From assembly GCF_016906535.1 (NCBI RefSeq), contig NC_057385.1, positions 620,001-684,000 of the forward strand: DNA of 64,000 bases, written 5' to 3'. Shown here piece after piece: positions 1-12,278 of this stretch. This stretch comes from Rhizoctonia solani. Lineage: Eukaryota > Basidiomycota > Agaricomycetes > Cantharellales > Ceratobasidiaceae. The first letter of the stretch is position 1. Every line of letters starts with the position of its first letter. The notes below the pieces were generated by a model that saw only the letters and a program-made list of their open reading frames with translations, was not told where the DNA came from and searched no databases. A program made the position numbers and the translations under genes.

Positions 1-42
1 TTTTCTTTATTTTCTTTATATTGGGATGATCGCTGATCGACA

Positions 43-3000
43 ATGCAGTCTAGTGCAATGGCTCCCGCTGCTATGACTTCTGCCCCTGCTGCTGCCCCCT
101 CGCCTGCCGCCATCAAGGCCGCCGCCGCCGGCAACACCCAGTTTGACACTGCTGCCCTGTTTGGTGCTGCCAAGGCTGCTCGCGAGGAGGCTGCCTCAGC
201 CCTCGCTGGCCAAGTCAAGGCCGATGGCCCCGCCGTACTGTCTGGTGTTGGATTCGTTCCCGCGGTCGTTGCTGCCCTCGGCGACAAAAAGTCACCTGCT
301 GCACGTGAAGGTGCATGCGCTGCGATCTCTGTGCTCTGCGAAAAGGAGCTGGCAAGTACCTCGAGCCCTTTGTCGTGGACTCTGCCGAGACCGGTGTCTT
401 CAATGCTCTCCTCGAGGCATTTGCCGACAAGACTCCGGCCGTCCGCACCGCTGCTCTCGATGCCACTCGCGAGCTCGTGCAGATCATGAATCCCTGGGCT
501 GCGGCGCTTATTCTCCCCGCGCTCCTCCACCAGATCAAGACCGCCGGCAAGTGGCAAGTCAAGACCGGCTCTCTTGCCGTCCTCAACCAGCTCATCCAGA
601 GCGCCCCTGACCAGATGGCCAAGCTCTCCCCGGACATCATCCCCGTCCTTGCTGAGGCTATCTGGGATACCAAGGCCGACGTCAAGAAGGCCGCACGCGA
701 GACCCTGACCAAGGCTACCGCACTCGTGTCGAACAAGGATATTGAGAAGTTTATTCCCGCTCTAATTAATGCGTTGATTAATCCTGTCGAGGAGGTCCCC
801 AAGACCATCCAGCTCCTTTCGGCTACCACATTCGTTTCTGAAGTTGATGCTCCTACCCTTTCACTCATGGTTCCCCTGCTTTCTCGTGGTCTCAACGAGC
901 GTCCCACCGCCACCAAGCGCAAGGTCGCTGTTATTATTGACAACATGTCCAAGCTCGTCGACAACGAGTACACTGTTCGCCCCTTCATCCCCAAGTTGCT
1001 CCCCGGCCTCATCAAGATCTCCGAGCAAGTCGCCGATCCCGAAGCTCGTGGCGTTGTCAATAAGGCGATTGCAACCGTTCGTCAAGTCGGCAAGCTCTCT
1101 GACACCGACGATGGCTCCAACTTGCCTCCTGTCAAGGGCACCGACCCCGCTGCGTATGCTGCCACGATCTCGCTTCAATACAAGAAGTCGGGTGCCAACC
1201 CCGTTCCCGAGGCCGCTCATCCTGCCGTCCAGTACGCCGCTCGTCTGGCTGCCAACCTCATCGCCGCTCGCAACTTTGACGTTCCCGCCTGGGAGTCCGC
1301 GCTCGTTCCTTACTTTGAGATCGTCACCTCTTCGCCCGAGCCCGCCACTATCGCCCGCGAGCTCCTGCTCCGCTCCGCCAACGAGGCTGATGATGCCGAA
1401 GGCGACAATGACGACGAGGAGGAAGGTGAAGACCTTTGCAACTGCCAGTTCTCCCTTGCCTACGGTGCAAAGATCTTGCTCAACACTGCCAACCTCCGCC
1501 TCAAGCGTGGCCACCGCTACGGTCTCTGTGGTCGCAACGGTTCCGGCAAGTCTACACTCATGCGCGCCATTACCAACGGGTAAGCGCTCATTCATTTGAT
1601 CTCATCTGATTACATATTGACGTGTAATATAGCCAAGTCGAGGGTTTCCCTTCGCCCGACGAGGTCCGCACCTTCTACGTCGAGCACGATATCGACGGCT
1701 CGGACGAGGACACCTCTGTGCTCCAGTTCATCTTGAACGACAAGCGCGTCCTCTGCGACAAGAAGGAGGTTATTGAGACCCTCGAGTCGCTCGGCTTCAA
1801 CGATGAGCGCCAAGGCCACGCCATCGGATCTCTCTCTGGTGGTTGGAAGATGAAGCTCGCTCTCGCTCGTGCCATGCTCTTCAAGGCAGACATCCTCTTG
1901 CTCGACGAACCCACCAACCACTTGGACGTTGTCAACATTGCTTGGCTCGAGAACTATCTTACTTCGCTCAAGACCTGCACTTCCAGTACGTCGTTTTCAC
2001 CCGTGGTTGTCTATCCGATGCTAACTCTATTATAGTCATTGTCTCTCACGATTCTGGCTTCTTGAACAACACCATCACCGTCCTCCACCTCAACCGCTTC
2101 AAGATCAAGCGCTACCGCGGCAACCTCGAGGCCTTTGTCAAGGCCGTCCCCGAGGCCAAGTCGTACTACACCCTCGAGGCCGCCGAGGACTACAAGTTCA
2201 AGCTCCCCGATCCTCCTCTCCTGGAAGGTGTCAAGACCAAGGAAAAGTCGCTCCTCAAGATGCGCAAGGTTGGCTTCCAGTACCCATCCCAGCAGGTACA
2301 GCAGCTCTACGATATCACCCTCCAAGTCTCCCTCTCTTCTCGTGTCGCCGTCCTCGGGCCCAACGGTTCGGGCAAGTCTACCCTCGTCAAGCTGCTCATC
2401 GGCGATCTCGAGCCCAACAAGGGTGGTGAGGTCTGGAAGCATCCTAATCTGGTCATCGGCTACGTCGCCAACACGCCTTCCACCACATTGACCACCATCT
2501 CGATAAGACCCCTCTCGAGTACATGTTGTGGCGTTACCAGACCGGTGAAGATATGGAGGAGATGAACAAGATCACCCGCCAGATCACCGAGGAAGAGGAG
2601 AAGAAGATGAAGGAGGGCGGTGTTGTTGTCGTCGAGGGCGTGAAGCGTCTATTGACGAGATCGTGTCTCGCAAGAAGCTCAAGCAGAGCTACGAGTACGA
2701 GATCTCGTTCAAGAACATGTCCTCGACCGAGAATATCTGGATGCCTCGTGATGAGCTCATTCAACGTGGCTTCGAGAAGGTTGGTTGCCGATCCATCTTT
2801 TAACGATCTATTACTAATATCATTTCCGTTACAGAAAGTCCTCGAGCTTGACACTCGCGAGGCCCAACGCCTTGGTCTCCTCCGCCCCCTTGTCCGTCGC
2901 GAGATCGAGAAGCACTTTGCCGACTTTGGTCTCGAGTCCGAGTTCGTCACCCACAACACCATGCGTGGTCTCTCTGGTGGCCAAAAGGTCAAGATTGTCC

Positions 3001-3410
3001 TCGGTGCTGCCACCTGGCGCCGCCCCCACGTCATCTGCCTCGACGAGCCGACCAACTACCTCGATCGTGAGTCGCTCGCTGCGCTTATCGAGGCCCTCAA
3101 GGTCTTCGAAGGAGGTGTCCTCGTCATCACCCACAACCGCGACTTCTCCGAGTCCCTCTGCAAGGAAGTCTGGGCGATGCGTGATGGACGTCTCGAGGCC
3201 TCTGGTCACAACTGGGTCGAGGGTCAAGGTTCTGGCCCACGCATTGACAAGAAGGACGGCGAGGAGGAAGACCAATACGATGCCATGGGCAACAAGATCG
3301 ACAAGGCCAAGGGCAAGAAGAAGTTGACATCTAGCGAAGCGCGCAAGGCCAAGAAGGACCGCATCGCAAGGCGCAAGAGGGGTGACGAGGTGTTCACTGA
3401 CGAGGAGTAA
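43..3410 (+). CDS. TEF3: Translation elongation factor 3 (eEF3), ABC-F ATPase
   Basis: eEF3 is the fungal ribosome-bound ATPase that helps release E-site tRNA and supports eEF1A during elongation. Exons read as 43-1579, 1633-1985, 2036-2779 and 2835-3410, with introns of 50-55 nt; the protein is about 1,070 aa, the usual family size. Order: N-terminal HEAT-repeat region (about residues 1-320), first ABC domain (Walker [10 protein letters not shown] near residue 497; [19 protein letters not shown]), second ABC domain (GPNGSGKST near 737; [18 protein letters not shown]) with the family's inserted subdomain, and a Lys-rich tail ending in [11 protein letters not shown]. Start: first ATG, after a pyrimidine-rich leader. 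Odd: the frame slips three times (about 345, 2469 and 2648), each time as if one base were missing, while the flanking protein is fully conserved. In an essential gene this suggests base-call error. Recognised by family knowledge, not by a search. Confidence 0.95.
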
Positions 3411-5326
3411 ATGTGCTCTCCCTTTGGCACCTACCCCCCGCGCACTTGCTTTGCGCATGTATCTTTTCCCCTTCCCCTTCTTCCTTGCTGTATTGTGGTT
3501 GTATTCTTCGAATTTTGTCAAGTATCGTATCGTGAAGCCTCGAGTGTTTTTTGTTGGGTAGTGTAATTCATGATTATCATTTTTTGTCTCTGATTTTGCG
3601 TCTGCCCGAGTAAGAAGCAAGGTGTGATTGAGTGGTTTATTGCAAGGCCTGGTTGTGATTGGGCGAAGTGACGAAGGCACTATGATCAGATTTGGTATCA
3701 TAGCATAGTTGTTCCACAGCGATCTGCCCCCCCCCCCTCGGCTGTGCTGTCAACGATAGCCCAGACCAATTTTTGAACGCAAAAAAGAGTATATTCGAGT
3801 CGGCGGTCGCTACCAATTGAAGGTATCCTCCTTGGTTGGTGGATGAGAATCCCATCTTGTTGCAACTTTCAGTTGTGGCACTTTTGTTAAGTTATGTTTG
3901 ATTACAGCCCAAGGCTCGTTCTCACTGTTGACCATCAAGCAAGACTTTCTTGGCACTCACCTCGGTGTGTTAGCATCGATCCACTTGTGACCGGTACATC
4001 GGAGACTATAAATCCCCCTGGCCTCTGGATCACTTGAATTATGGAACAAGCGTTAGCTTCGTAAATTAAATACTCGAGTTGAATCACAAACTCAAAAATG
4101 ATGGTATGAGCCAACCTAGTGATGCTCTCACCGCATGGCCGAATCACTGAGCCTTTCCGAGTCATACAAACATGTGGATCGTCAGAGCTTGGGTACATAT
4201 ATGATCCGTGACATAATGAATAAATTAAATTGATGGGCAAGCAAATTTAAATCAGTTACTGCCCAAGAGAGCTCGAGTTGAGCGGCTCCAGTTTTGTGGC
4301 CAGCGCTCCCCCACTAGATACAAATTTCAAACTATACACAACCCCCCGCTCCACCCCCCCGTGCGCCCCGCGATATACGACCAACAGATTGGACAAGAAG
4401 CCTGGCTTGTCTGATAGCACCAGTGGAAACTACTGATAATACTTAATACGAATCACTTTTCGAGTGAGCAAGGCGTTGTCTACCGTATGTTATTCGACTT
4501 GGTCAGTCGGTCGGAGGTGTCGCAAGTAGCTCGAGGCCACGACTAACTGAATGACATAGTTTATCACCTTGTAGATCTCGCCAGGATCTTTACATGGAGC
4601 TGTCAATATTGGAGTAGAATATGTGGTTATATGCGCCCGGCTACATCTGCGTTTGTAGAACGTGCCTTGCTCAGAATATCAAGCTATTGTTGATGATTCG
4701 CAGTTTCCAATTCCAGTCAATTTTCTGAATCAATATGCATATGGTCATAGTGCTTTCCGAGACCACTGCTTCTCATACGAGCTTTGAATCGCCCATTGTG
4801 CGTTTTGAAGAGTAAAACAAACAAAGAATCGGAGTCGAAATATACTTCGAGAACCCCAAAGGCTGGTGACCTAAGTGAGATCCAAGTACTGAGATAAACA
4901 ATGCACCAGAATCAGATAGGAAAGTACAAAGAAAGAAAGACCTTCGAGTGCGTAGGGGCCTCACAAGTCTATTTTATCTATCCCTTCCTTCCCTTTGTTT
5001 TTACCTCTTATAGGATTCTACTTGCCAATTATACTTGCTGAACTCCTTTTTCAAGTTCAAACAACTATTACGCACTTATGTACCCCCCATTTTGAAAGAG
5101 AGAGTTATGTTGTAAATGGGCTGTTGTGGGATGTAATGGCTCGCAATATAAGGTACAGGAATATGGAACATTTAGAGGCTTCGCAGTACAATACATGTTT
5201 GCTTGATGACTTATGGATTATTTCGATAAAATAAAAATAGGCATGTTCAAAGGCTACGGGGTGAATGAACGCCGATTGGTTGGGGCGATACTGTCGGGTA
5301 AGTGACTTGCTGGTCGGGTGCCCTAT
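3411..5326. other. Intergenic, no gene recognised
   Basis: About 1.9 kb between the 3' ends of two convergent genes. It holds the eEF3 3' UTR, a 10-base C run near 3727, and AT-rich stretches. Short open frames (for example 3935-4240 and 4995-5234) look random and have no recognisable product. Confidence 0.6.
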
Positions 5327-6559
5327 TTAGCGGTACTCCTTCGTATATGCGGTCCTATAGACACCGATATTGACTTCGCAGTTTAATATTTGAATAAGGC
5401 TCCTTACCTTGTCTCTTCATCGGTGTCTTCTAGTAGCTTCCGCTTAACATTACGCAGTGCTCCTCTCGCACTCGATTCTGGGCCGCCTTGTAACCAGTAC
5501 ATATTAGTAAACGATATTTATAAAGTTGCGTTACTCACTATATATCTCAGATAGTCTGCGCTTCCTGGGAAGTATTACTGGCTCCTCAAGGATTGTATGA
5601 GTGGCCGATGTATTAGGAGGATCAGGATGTTCGGGACCTTCGCTATTATCGGACGATGTACCTAGCCATTGTATATCATCTTCTTCACTATCGTCCTCGC
5701 TCGACTGGACCGGCGCGCCCACCAGGGGCTCGGGATGTTCGGGACCTCCAATATTATGGGACAATGTACCTAGCCATTGTATATCATCGTCTTCGCCATC
5801 GTCCTCGCTCGATTGTGCCGGCGTGCCCACTGAGAGCTCAGGGTTTTCCAAGGGGGGACTTGGATCCCGAGGCTGGTTGTTCGAAACGGTGACTTGGGGG
5901 AACGTATTTTCTCGCTTTTTCTGTTTTTCAAGTGCAACCTGCATCCGTTGCTTGAGCTTCTCTATCCTTGCAGCTAATTCTTCCACGTTATCGTCTATGT
6001 CTTCGTCATCTTCGCCGCTGTCCCTGCTATGGACCTGCGCCTTGAACGTATTCTCAAAAGGTGGTACCTTGAGGCGTATTCCAGAGTCAGGACCCGTAGG
6101 CGAGCGTGAAACAGGAGGTGGAAGTATGCCAACAAGGGTGGTGGGGTGTTTCTCGTTTGGATAAGTCTTAAAGTGGCAGAGATACTTCTCGGGTACACCT
6201 ACACCCAATATTGCTGCTTTGACTTTCTGCGTGTTCTCATCTGTTTCAGGATCGGTGTCGTTCTTTTTGTAGTTACGTATAGTCGGTATAATGAAGCAAC
6301 CGGGAGGATTCCAGCAATCTGGTGAAGGCTGACCAAGTAAAACTCCCTGAAGGTTATATGGCTTAAGATGTTCGTCTTTGCTTGCCATGTATAAGCTGAT
6401 GCTGCGCGAAGCATTGTGGAGGCAAATTGCTACGTCGAGTTTATGTGCGGAGGGGGACGGGACAAAGTCGAAGCCCAGGTCCTTGGCGAGGTCGAACACC
6501 TCGTCGTCACTTAAGACAAAGCCGCTGGTATATGCGAACGGTGTATACCATCTACCCAT
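5327..6559 (-). CDS. Hypothetical acidic protein with a 36-residue tandem repeat
   Basis: I do not recognise a function. Three exons (6559-5539, 5486-5408, 5354-5327) with canonical introns of 52 and 53 nt give 375 aa in one frame. The start is set at MGRWYTPFAY rather than the Met 23 codons upstream, because the added leader looks like untranslated sequence. Residues 1-120 look globular and begin with a stretch (SDDEVFDLAKDLG) that could be a BRCT-like or DNA-binding fold, which is only a guess. A charged, coiled-coil-prone segment follows (EELAARIEKLKQRMQVALEK), then two copies of a unit containing SSEDD and DDIQWLGT, then a basic tail (RKRRLSEIY, NVKRKLLEDTDEE). The mix of basic and acidic segments suggests a nuclear protein. 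The downstream exons stay open and contribute the basic tail, which supports the splicing. Confidence 0.6.
5628..5843. repeat. Two tandem 108-bp units inside a coding exon
   Basis: Copies at 5628-5735 and 5736-5843 differ at scattered bases but keep the reading frame (36 codons each). They encode the SSEDD...DDIQWLGT repeat of the minus-strand protein. Confidence 0.85.
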
Positions 6560-7051
6560 GTTATATCGTCGCGCGTGATAAACTGACAGGAGCAGTGGGA
6601 TGCAAAAAATAAAGATGGAAGAAAGCAAGAGACTCCGGTGCTAGAACGGGGGCAAGAGGAAAAGAAAGTACGCTGGAGCAGACAAAGAGAATGGGCGGTC
6701 TTATGTGGTGGGAAGCCAAACTCAGACAAACAAAGGGATCCATGAGAATAGCCACGGGAACAATTGCCTGGGCCTTCCAAATGCGAGCCACTATGGCCGA
6801 GGAGCTAGAATATCTAGCATTGGCCATTCTCAGAGGCTTTATGGAGGAGTTTGTTTTCGCATTAGTTAGGATTTCCTATACTCGATAAAATAACTGTTTT
6901 ACAACACTCTCAGTAACGATCTTGTGGTGGTCGCTGATAGTTTGGGTCTGATATTGGAAGTGAATGGTTCCTTTCAAACGGATTTCCATCTAACTTCTAC
7001 GTGATTCTATAAAGTACAAAGACCAAACACAATAAACAGAATGTGAGACCT
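6560..7051. other. Intergenic, about 490 bp
   Basis: Between the start of the acidic repeat protein and the stop of PDR transporter A, both on the minus strand. It should hold the promoter of the first and the 3' UTR of the second. No distinct element seen. Confidence 0.5.
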
Positions 7052-10000
7052 CTATCGCTTTGAGAACTTGAATACCCTCGATGCGATTAGTGTCACGATC
7101 GTGTTGAACACCGTAAACGCAATAAGGATTCCAAAGTCTCGCCAACGAGTATCGAACGAAATTCCAAGCCCACTGTAAAAGTCATCGCCATACTCGTATG
7201 GGCAATAGCGGCCTGACGAGAACATATCAGTATCACCTCGAAGGGATATAACTGCCTACTTACAATCAGAGGTGGAACCAGGGTTATCCAAGTAGCCCAC
7301 ACTGGCATTGACAAAGTCTCCAGCCCACTGAAGGCATGTCTGTCCCTGAGGAGGCTGGAAGACAGCAAACTCGAGAGGGGAGCAAGTAATCTTGAGACCA
7401 TGCAACTCGGTAGAAACCATACCCGAAATCAAACGCGTGAACGGGTCGAGTTGGTAGAGCCAGACACGCCAAAACTTGGGAATCGAGTCCTTGGGAATCA
7501 TGACACCGCAAAATAATGAGAACTATAAAGGGCGTAAGCAATGTATTACCGATCTGGAGTGTTAAGACTTACTGTCACTAGGATGAACGGATTAAGCAGA
7601 CCCGCGATGAAGACCGTCGGGGTCAAAGCAGCGATCATTTGCCCTAGAGTCACGGCGAAGACCTGGATAGAAGATCAATACTACTCCGACATAACGACTC
7701 AATAACTCCTACCTCTGTCACCAAGAACATCAAGAATTGATACCCTGCGCGATCCGAAGCGTACTGGAACCCAGTAGGGTAATAGAACAGTAGGAAGTAA
7801 ACAACTGCACAGAGTAGCCTGGATAAACTTTGAGTAAAAACCACATTTGTATGGCTAGGCAAACTCACGAGTAGGGCATTTCAGCCATAAGCTGGCCAGA
7901 GCAAATGCAAATTCGGAATACATCCGAGACGAGGATTCACGAATGAAGATCATACGCGCGATGATAAACATCGGTTCGACTTGGGAGATAATGATAGCCG
8001 GCATGATAGTTGCAATGAAAATCGAGAACACGCGATATTGTAGTTCTTGGGTCGAGTTGCCGAGTTGCAGGAATGTCAAGCTAGTAATCAGAGCGATAAC
8101 GCCGTGGGTGAATAAGCGAGTAAAGCCGTAATCAGGCTGACGCCAGAAAGCAGTAAGAGTGCGCTCTGATACCACCCTCAGCTGGTACATGAACGGCGTC
8201 GCGTACTTCTTGTTCGCATTCGGATCCACTACTGCCACTTGCCGTGCTGCATCCTCCTTGATCTCTGCAATCTCTTCCTTCACACGAGCAAAGTTCTCGC
8301 TCTGCCGCCATAGCTCCGCCCAGTCAGTCGGCCCAATCCGTTCCCGAGACCCAGCACCGATGGCTTCCAGCATGAACTCCGCAGGATTCGCATCGCAGGG
8401 CAGTGCGCCCCACGCTCGTCCAGGTACTTCACCAGATGCTGACTGTCCTTGCCGATAGGTCCAAAGTACACGCATTCACCCCCACGCTGCAGCAGAAGCA
8501 GGTTGTCGAATTGCTCAAACAGAAGTGCGTTAGGCTGATGGATCGTGCACAGGATCGCCTGTCCACCAGCAGCTAGCTTCTTCAGGAACCGCACAATGTT
8601 GTACGCAGACTGCCCGTCAAGGCCCGACGTCGGCTCGTCCAGGAACAGCAGCAACTGAGGCTTGGCTGCCAGCTCCACACCGATCGTCACACGCTTGCGA
8701 GCTTCGACACCGAGTCCGACACCAGGCTGGCCGATCATGGCATCGGCAATGTCCTCCATCTCGAGCAGAGCAATGACCTCCTCTACGTATGTGTCCTTTT
8801 CTTCCTTCGAGACGTCGTATGGCTGGCGGAGATATGCGGAGAAGCGGAGAGCCTCGCGGACGGTGGCAGTGGACTCGTGGACGTCGAGCTGCTCGCAGTA
8901 TGCGGTGCCACGCTGGAAGGCGATACCAGTGCGCTCGCCGCCGATGAGGACGTCACCGTGGATGACACCGATGGTCTTGCGACCGGCCAGGACGTCGAGC
9001 AGGGTGGTCTTGCCGGCTCCAGATGCACCCATGAGAGCGGTGAGAGTACCGGGCTTGACGTAGCCGAAGACCTTGTTGAGGAGCTGGCGGGTGCCGCCGG
9101 GAACAGGGACAGTGTAGTCAAGATTCTCCCAGGTGAAAGCCTTGGTTGATTTGGTTACGACGACATTCTGGTCGTCCTGCCCTTTGCGAGCCGAGGCTTT
9201 GCGTTCCTTCAAGCGCATGTTCAGCTCCTTGGTTTCTTTGGTCTCCTTGGCATAAATAGTTATCGCTACAGCATTGGCACCATGCCTTTACAGATCTATC
9301 AGTTTCACGAGTGTCAAGAACGGTACCTCAAAACCTACTGGAATTTCTCCATAGCCAGAATCTGCAAAACAATAAAGCCAAACCAGTAGAGCAGAACGAT
9401 CCCCAAGTTACGCCAGATGTGAGCCTTCTGGTATTCAAAACCGGCCGCAATGTATGCGTCACCTATTGAAAGCTTAGTTGCACTGATATATACGGCCGAT
9501 CAATACATATACGCACCAGACACCTGGCTTTGTCCCGGAGAAGCCCCGAGGAGAGTACAAACTTGGTTGGGACCGAGTGTGGTAGGATACTTGGTAATAT
9601 CTCCGACATTATGCGGGATAATATAATTGCTGTAATCGATGGTGAGCGAGATTCTTGAAGGGGAAATCAATCCACGAACCCGTCGCAGTTCATGTCAATA
9701 CGGTAAAACTCGTTTTCCATCATTGCAGCAAAGCCATAATTCACAGGGTTCCTAAGAGGTGTTCATGAAGGTTCGATAGATGAAACAATTCATTACTTAC
9801 AAATACCAGATCCAGAACCTGGCCAAGAATGTATAACGTCAGCCCGGTGAGATCCCCTAGAAAACAAAACAACTCACAGCCATCGCTTCATAGCATAAAC
9901 AGGGATCATATAACCAGAATAAACGACCATTAGAGTAACAATAGATGCCGCCAAACGGGCAGCCATGTCATAGCCTTGACAGATAATACCAATCTACATG

Positions 10001-12278
10001 CATGGGTGGTAAGCAACTTAAATACGTAAACCCCTACTATCTACTTACTAGGCGGAAGAAAGCGGCCATAGCTAAGAACGTGATATAGCTACGTGGGGTT
10101 ATCAGTAATGTATAAAAGTCGGGGTGAGGCATTGAAAGCTTACATGAATAGATAAAACGTAAAGAATGCGCCCGCGCTTCGTTGAAGACCACACATGAAA
10201 TATATGATAATAGAGAAGATCAAGATTCGGATAGCAGTGAGGGGAATATCAGTGATGGTCTGTGCTACGGATAGCGCGCTTGCTCGGTAAAAGCGGTAGG
10301 ACAATTGTTTGTAGAGGATCGGTCGACCAGTCATCATGGCAGGCTATTCGGAAGTTTATCAAATAGTTACACCAATAAAATGCTAGACCACGAACCAGTT
10401 CGCTGAACGCATTGAGGGCGTTGAACAAGAGTGCAAGAAAAATGACTCCTCCGCGGGTGAAAGCGCCAGCAGAGGTGAGAGGTAAGTTTAGATAGACAGT
10501 ACCGGAAAGAATCGAAATGATAATAGCCGTGGCAAAACTAGTGAAAATGGAGAACTGAAGGAAGAGAGAAACTTTAAGAAAACGTTGCGAACGGTACTTC
10601 AATTCAACTCACCGTGTCTTGGATCTGCATCAGCCACTGACGCCACACAAGCGTCTTCACCATGCTCAAGAACGTAACAACGTGCGGGTCCTTCCGAGAC
10701 ACATGCTTCCGCTTCTCCTCCTTCGTCGCCTGCAGGAACTGCCCTCGCGCACCAGACGCCTCGTTCTCTTCCCGTCGCCATTCCTCCTCTACCGCTTCGC
10801 GCTCCGCAACCATCTGCGACCAGTACTTGCTTCGCTCGAACGCTTCAGCAAGCTGGTCCGGAGTCGATGGCACATCTACCTCAGACCGACCCTCGGCAAA
10901 TGCACGCTCGTTTGGGTCAGTGCAGCCGGTAAGGTAGTCCGCAGTCGTCTGACGAGGCAAGTTGCGGAACCCAAGCGACAGCATATAGTCCCGTGCCTCC
11001 TTGGCAGGTCCAAAGTACACCTGACGACCTTCGTCGATCAGCAGCACCTTGTCGAACTGGTCGTAGATGCCCTCGCCGGCTTGGTAGAGGGAGACGAAGG
11101 TGGTGAGCTTGAAGATGTCGGTCATGATGCGAAGAGACTTGGCATAGTCGAGAGCAGTGGAGGCGTCGAGACCGCGAGTGGAGTTGTCCCAGGACAGGAC
11201 GCATGCGCGAGTTGCCTGGATAAATGTCAGGTGTCAGGATGTAGATAGCACATAGATAGAAGCAACTGACCATCATCTCGGCAATAGACACTCGCTTCCG
11301 CTCCCCTCCTGAGACTCCGCGCATGAATTCGTTACCAACAACTGTATCACGGGTGTGGGTGATATTGAGCATAGATAGAAGCATGTCCAGAACCTCATCG
11401 TTGAGCTGAGCCCGAGTCTGTTCAGGAAGACGCCGCCCGGGAGACTTGAGGCTCAGTGCAAACTGAAGCGTCTGTGCAACCGTCAAGATCGGGTAGTGAA
11501 TGTCATCTACATCCATCCTAGTTAGCCGTGACCTTGCTCAGCAGCACAATCCCACTTGCCCTCCATATTGTATACAGTCTCTCCAGCAAACTGCTTGCCG
11601 AACTCCTGAGCCCCAATCCCAGCGTACCGCACATCACCTGTGACCTCAAGGAAGCTACCGCGTTGGTTCGCGATTGTCTTGAGGAACGAAGAGCATCCGG
11701 ACCCAGGACGTCCCAGGACAAGAACCATCTCGCCGGGTCGGACAGTACCATTGAACGAGTGCAAGATCGTCTTTGGCGCACTCGGCTTCTTGCCTAGTAG
11801 CGATGCAGCGATATAGAGAGGTGAGAGCAGGAACTCCTTTACGGCGTCAGGAAAGGTTCGCACGTCTGAGACAAGTGATGAGAACGGAATGTGGGACTGA
11901 AAGCGATGAATGGGACTTACAAATCTTGACACCTCCGACACCGATTACGCGCAGGTCGTGGAAGGTGACTCCGACGTGCTTGTGAGCAAAACCTGCCTGG
12001 TTCTGCTTGCCTGAGGTGGAGCGCAGGTACTCGAGCAGGTCGAAGGACTGCTGATTCTCGATGTCAGGGTCTGAGGCGCCTTTTTCGTCATGGTGTGTGC
12101 TCTGGCGAGTCAAGCGACGGGCGAGGTCGTTGAACTGTTTTTCAGCGTTGTGAACGTTGATGCCGGTGTTCTGGTGTTGATGTTTTTCAGTGTCCTGCAT
12201 ATCGATGGTCTCGGACGGCGCTCGCGAGGGTACGGCCGTCGCTGGGTCGGACGCGATCCCAGAGTTGTAACGAGACAT
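7052..12278 (-). CDS. PDR-type ABC transporter A (ABCG full transporter, 17 exons)
   Basis: Plasma-membrane multidrug/xenobiotic efflux pump of the fungal PDR family with the order NBD1-TMD1-NBD2-TMD2. Exons on the minus strand, 5' to 3': 12278-11921, 11865-11560, 11506-11271, 11215-10613, 10554-10396, 10343-10144, 10088-10049, 9993-9878, 9818-9801, 9751-9680, 9629-9517, 9462-9339, 9285-7869, 7818-7713, 7662-7573, 7522-7264, 7212-7052; about 1,459 aa. NBD1 has the PDR-typical Walker [10 protein letters not shown] (Cys in place of Lys) and [11 protein letters not shown]2 has a canonical GASGAGKTT and [12 protein letters not shown]. The C-terminal half has the Cys-rich extracellular loop ([11 protein letters not shown]). 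Odd: the intron at 11507-11559 uses a GC donor, one exon is 18 nt, and two one-base losses (about 8397 and 7895) interrupt the long exon where paralog B is continuous. Substrates cannot be inferred. Confidence 0.92.
11507..11559 (-). other. GC-AG intron in PDR transporter A
   Basis: Donor GCAAGT, branch-like CTAAC, acceptor GTAG, 53 nt. It sits at the same codon position and phase as a GT-AG intron of paralog B (33479-33530), which validates the model. Confidence 0.85.

Noticed and set aside
215..1595. Long open frames antisense to eEF3 (281 and 244 codons)
   Set aside because: Shadows of a codon-biased gene. No introns, motifs or composition of their own.
345..2650. Programmed frameshifting in eEF3
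   Set aside because: Three sites with no slippery heptamer or shared structure, and similar slips in unrelated genes nearby; sequencing error explains more.
3721..3732. C homopolymer as a regulatory element
   Set aside because: A simple run in a 3' flank with nothing to support function, and its length may itself be unreliable.
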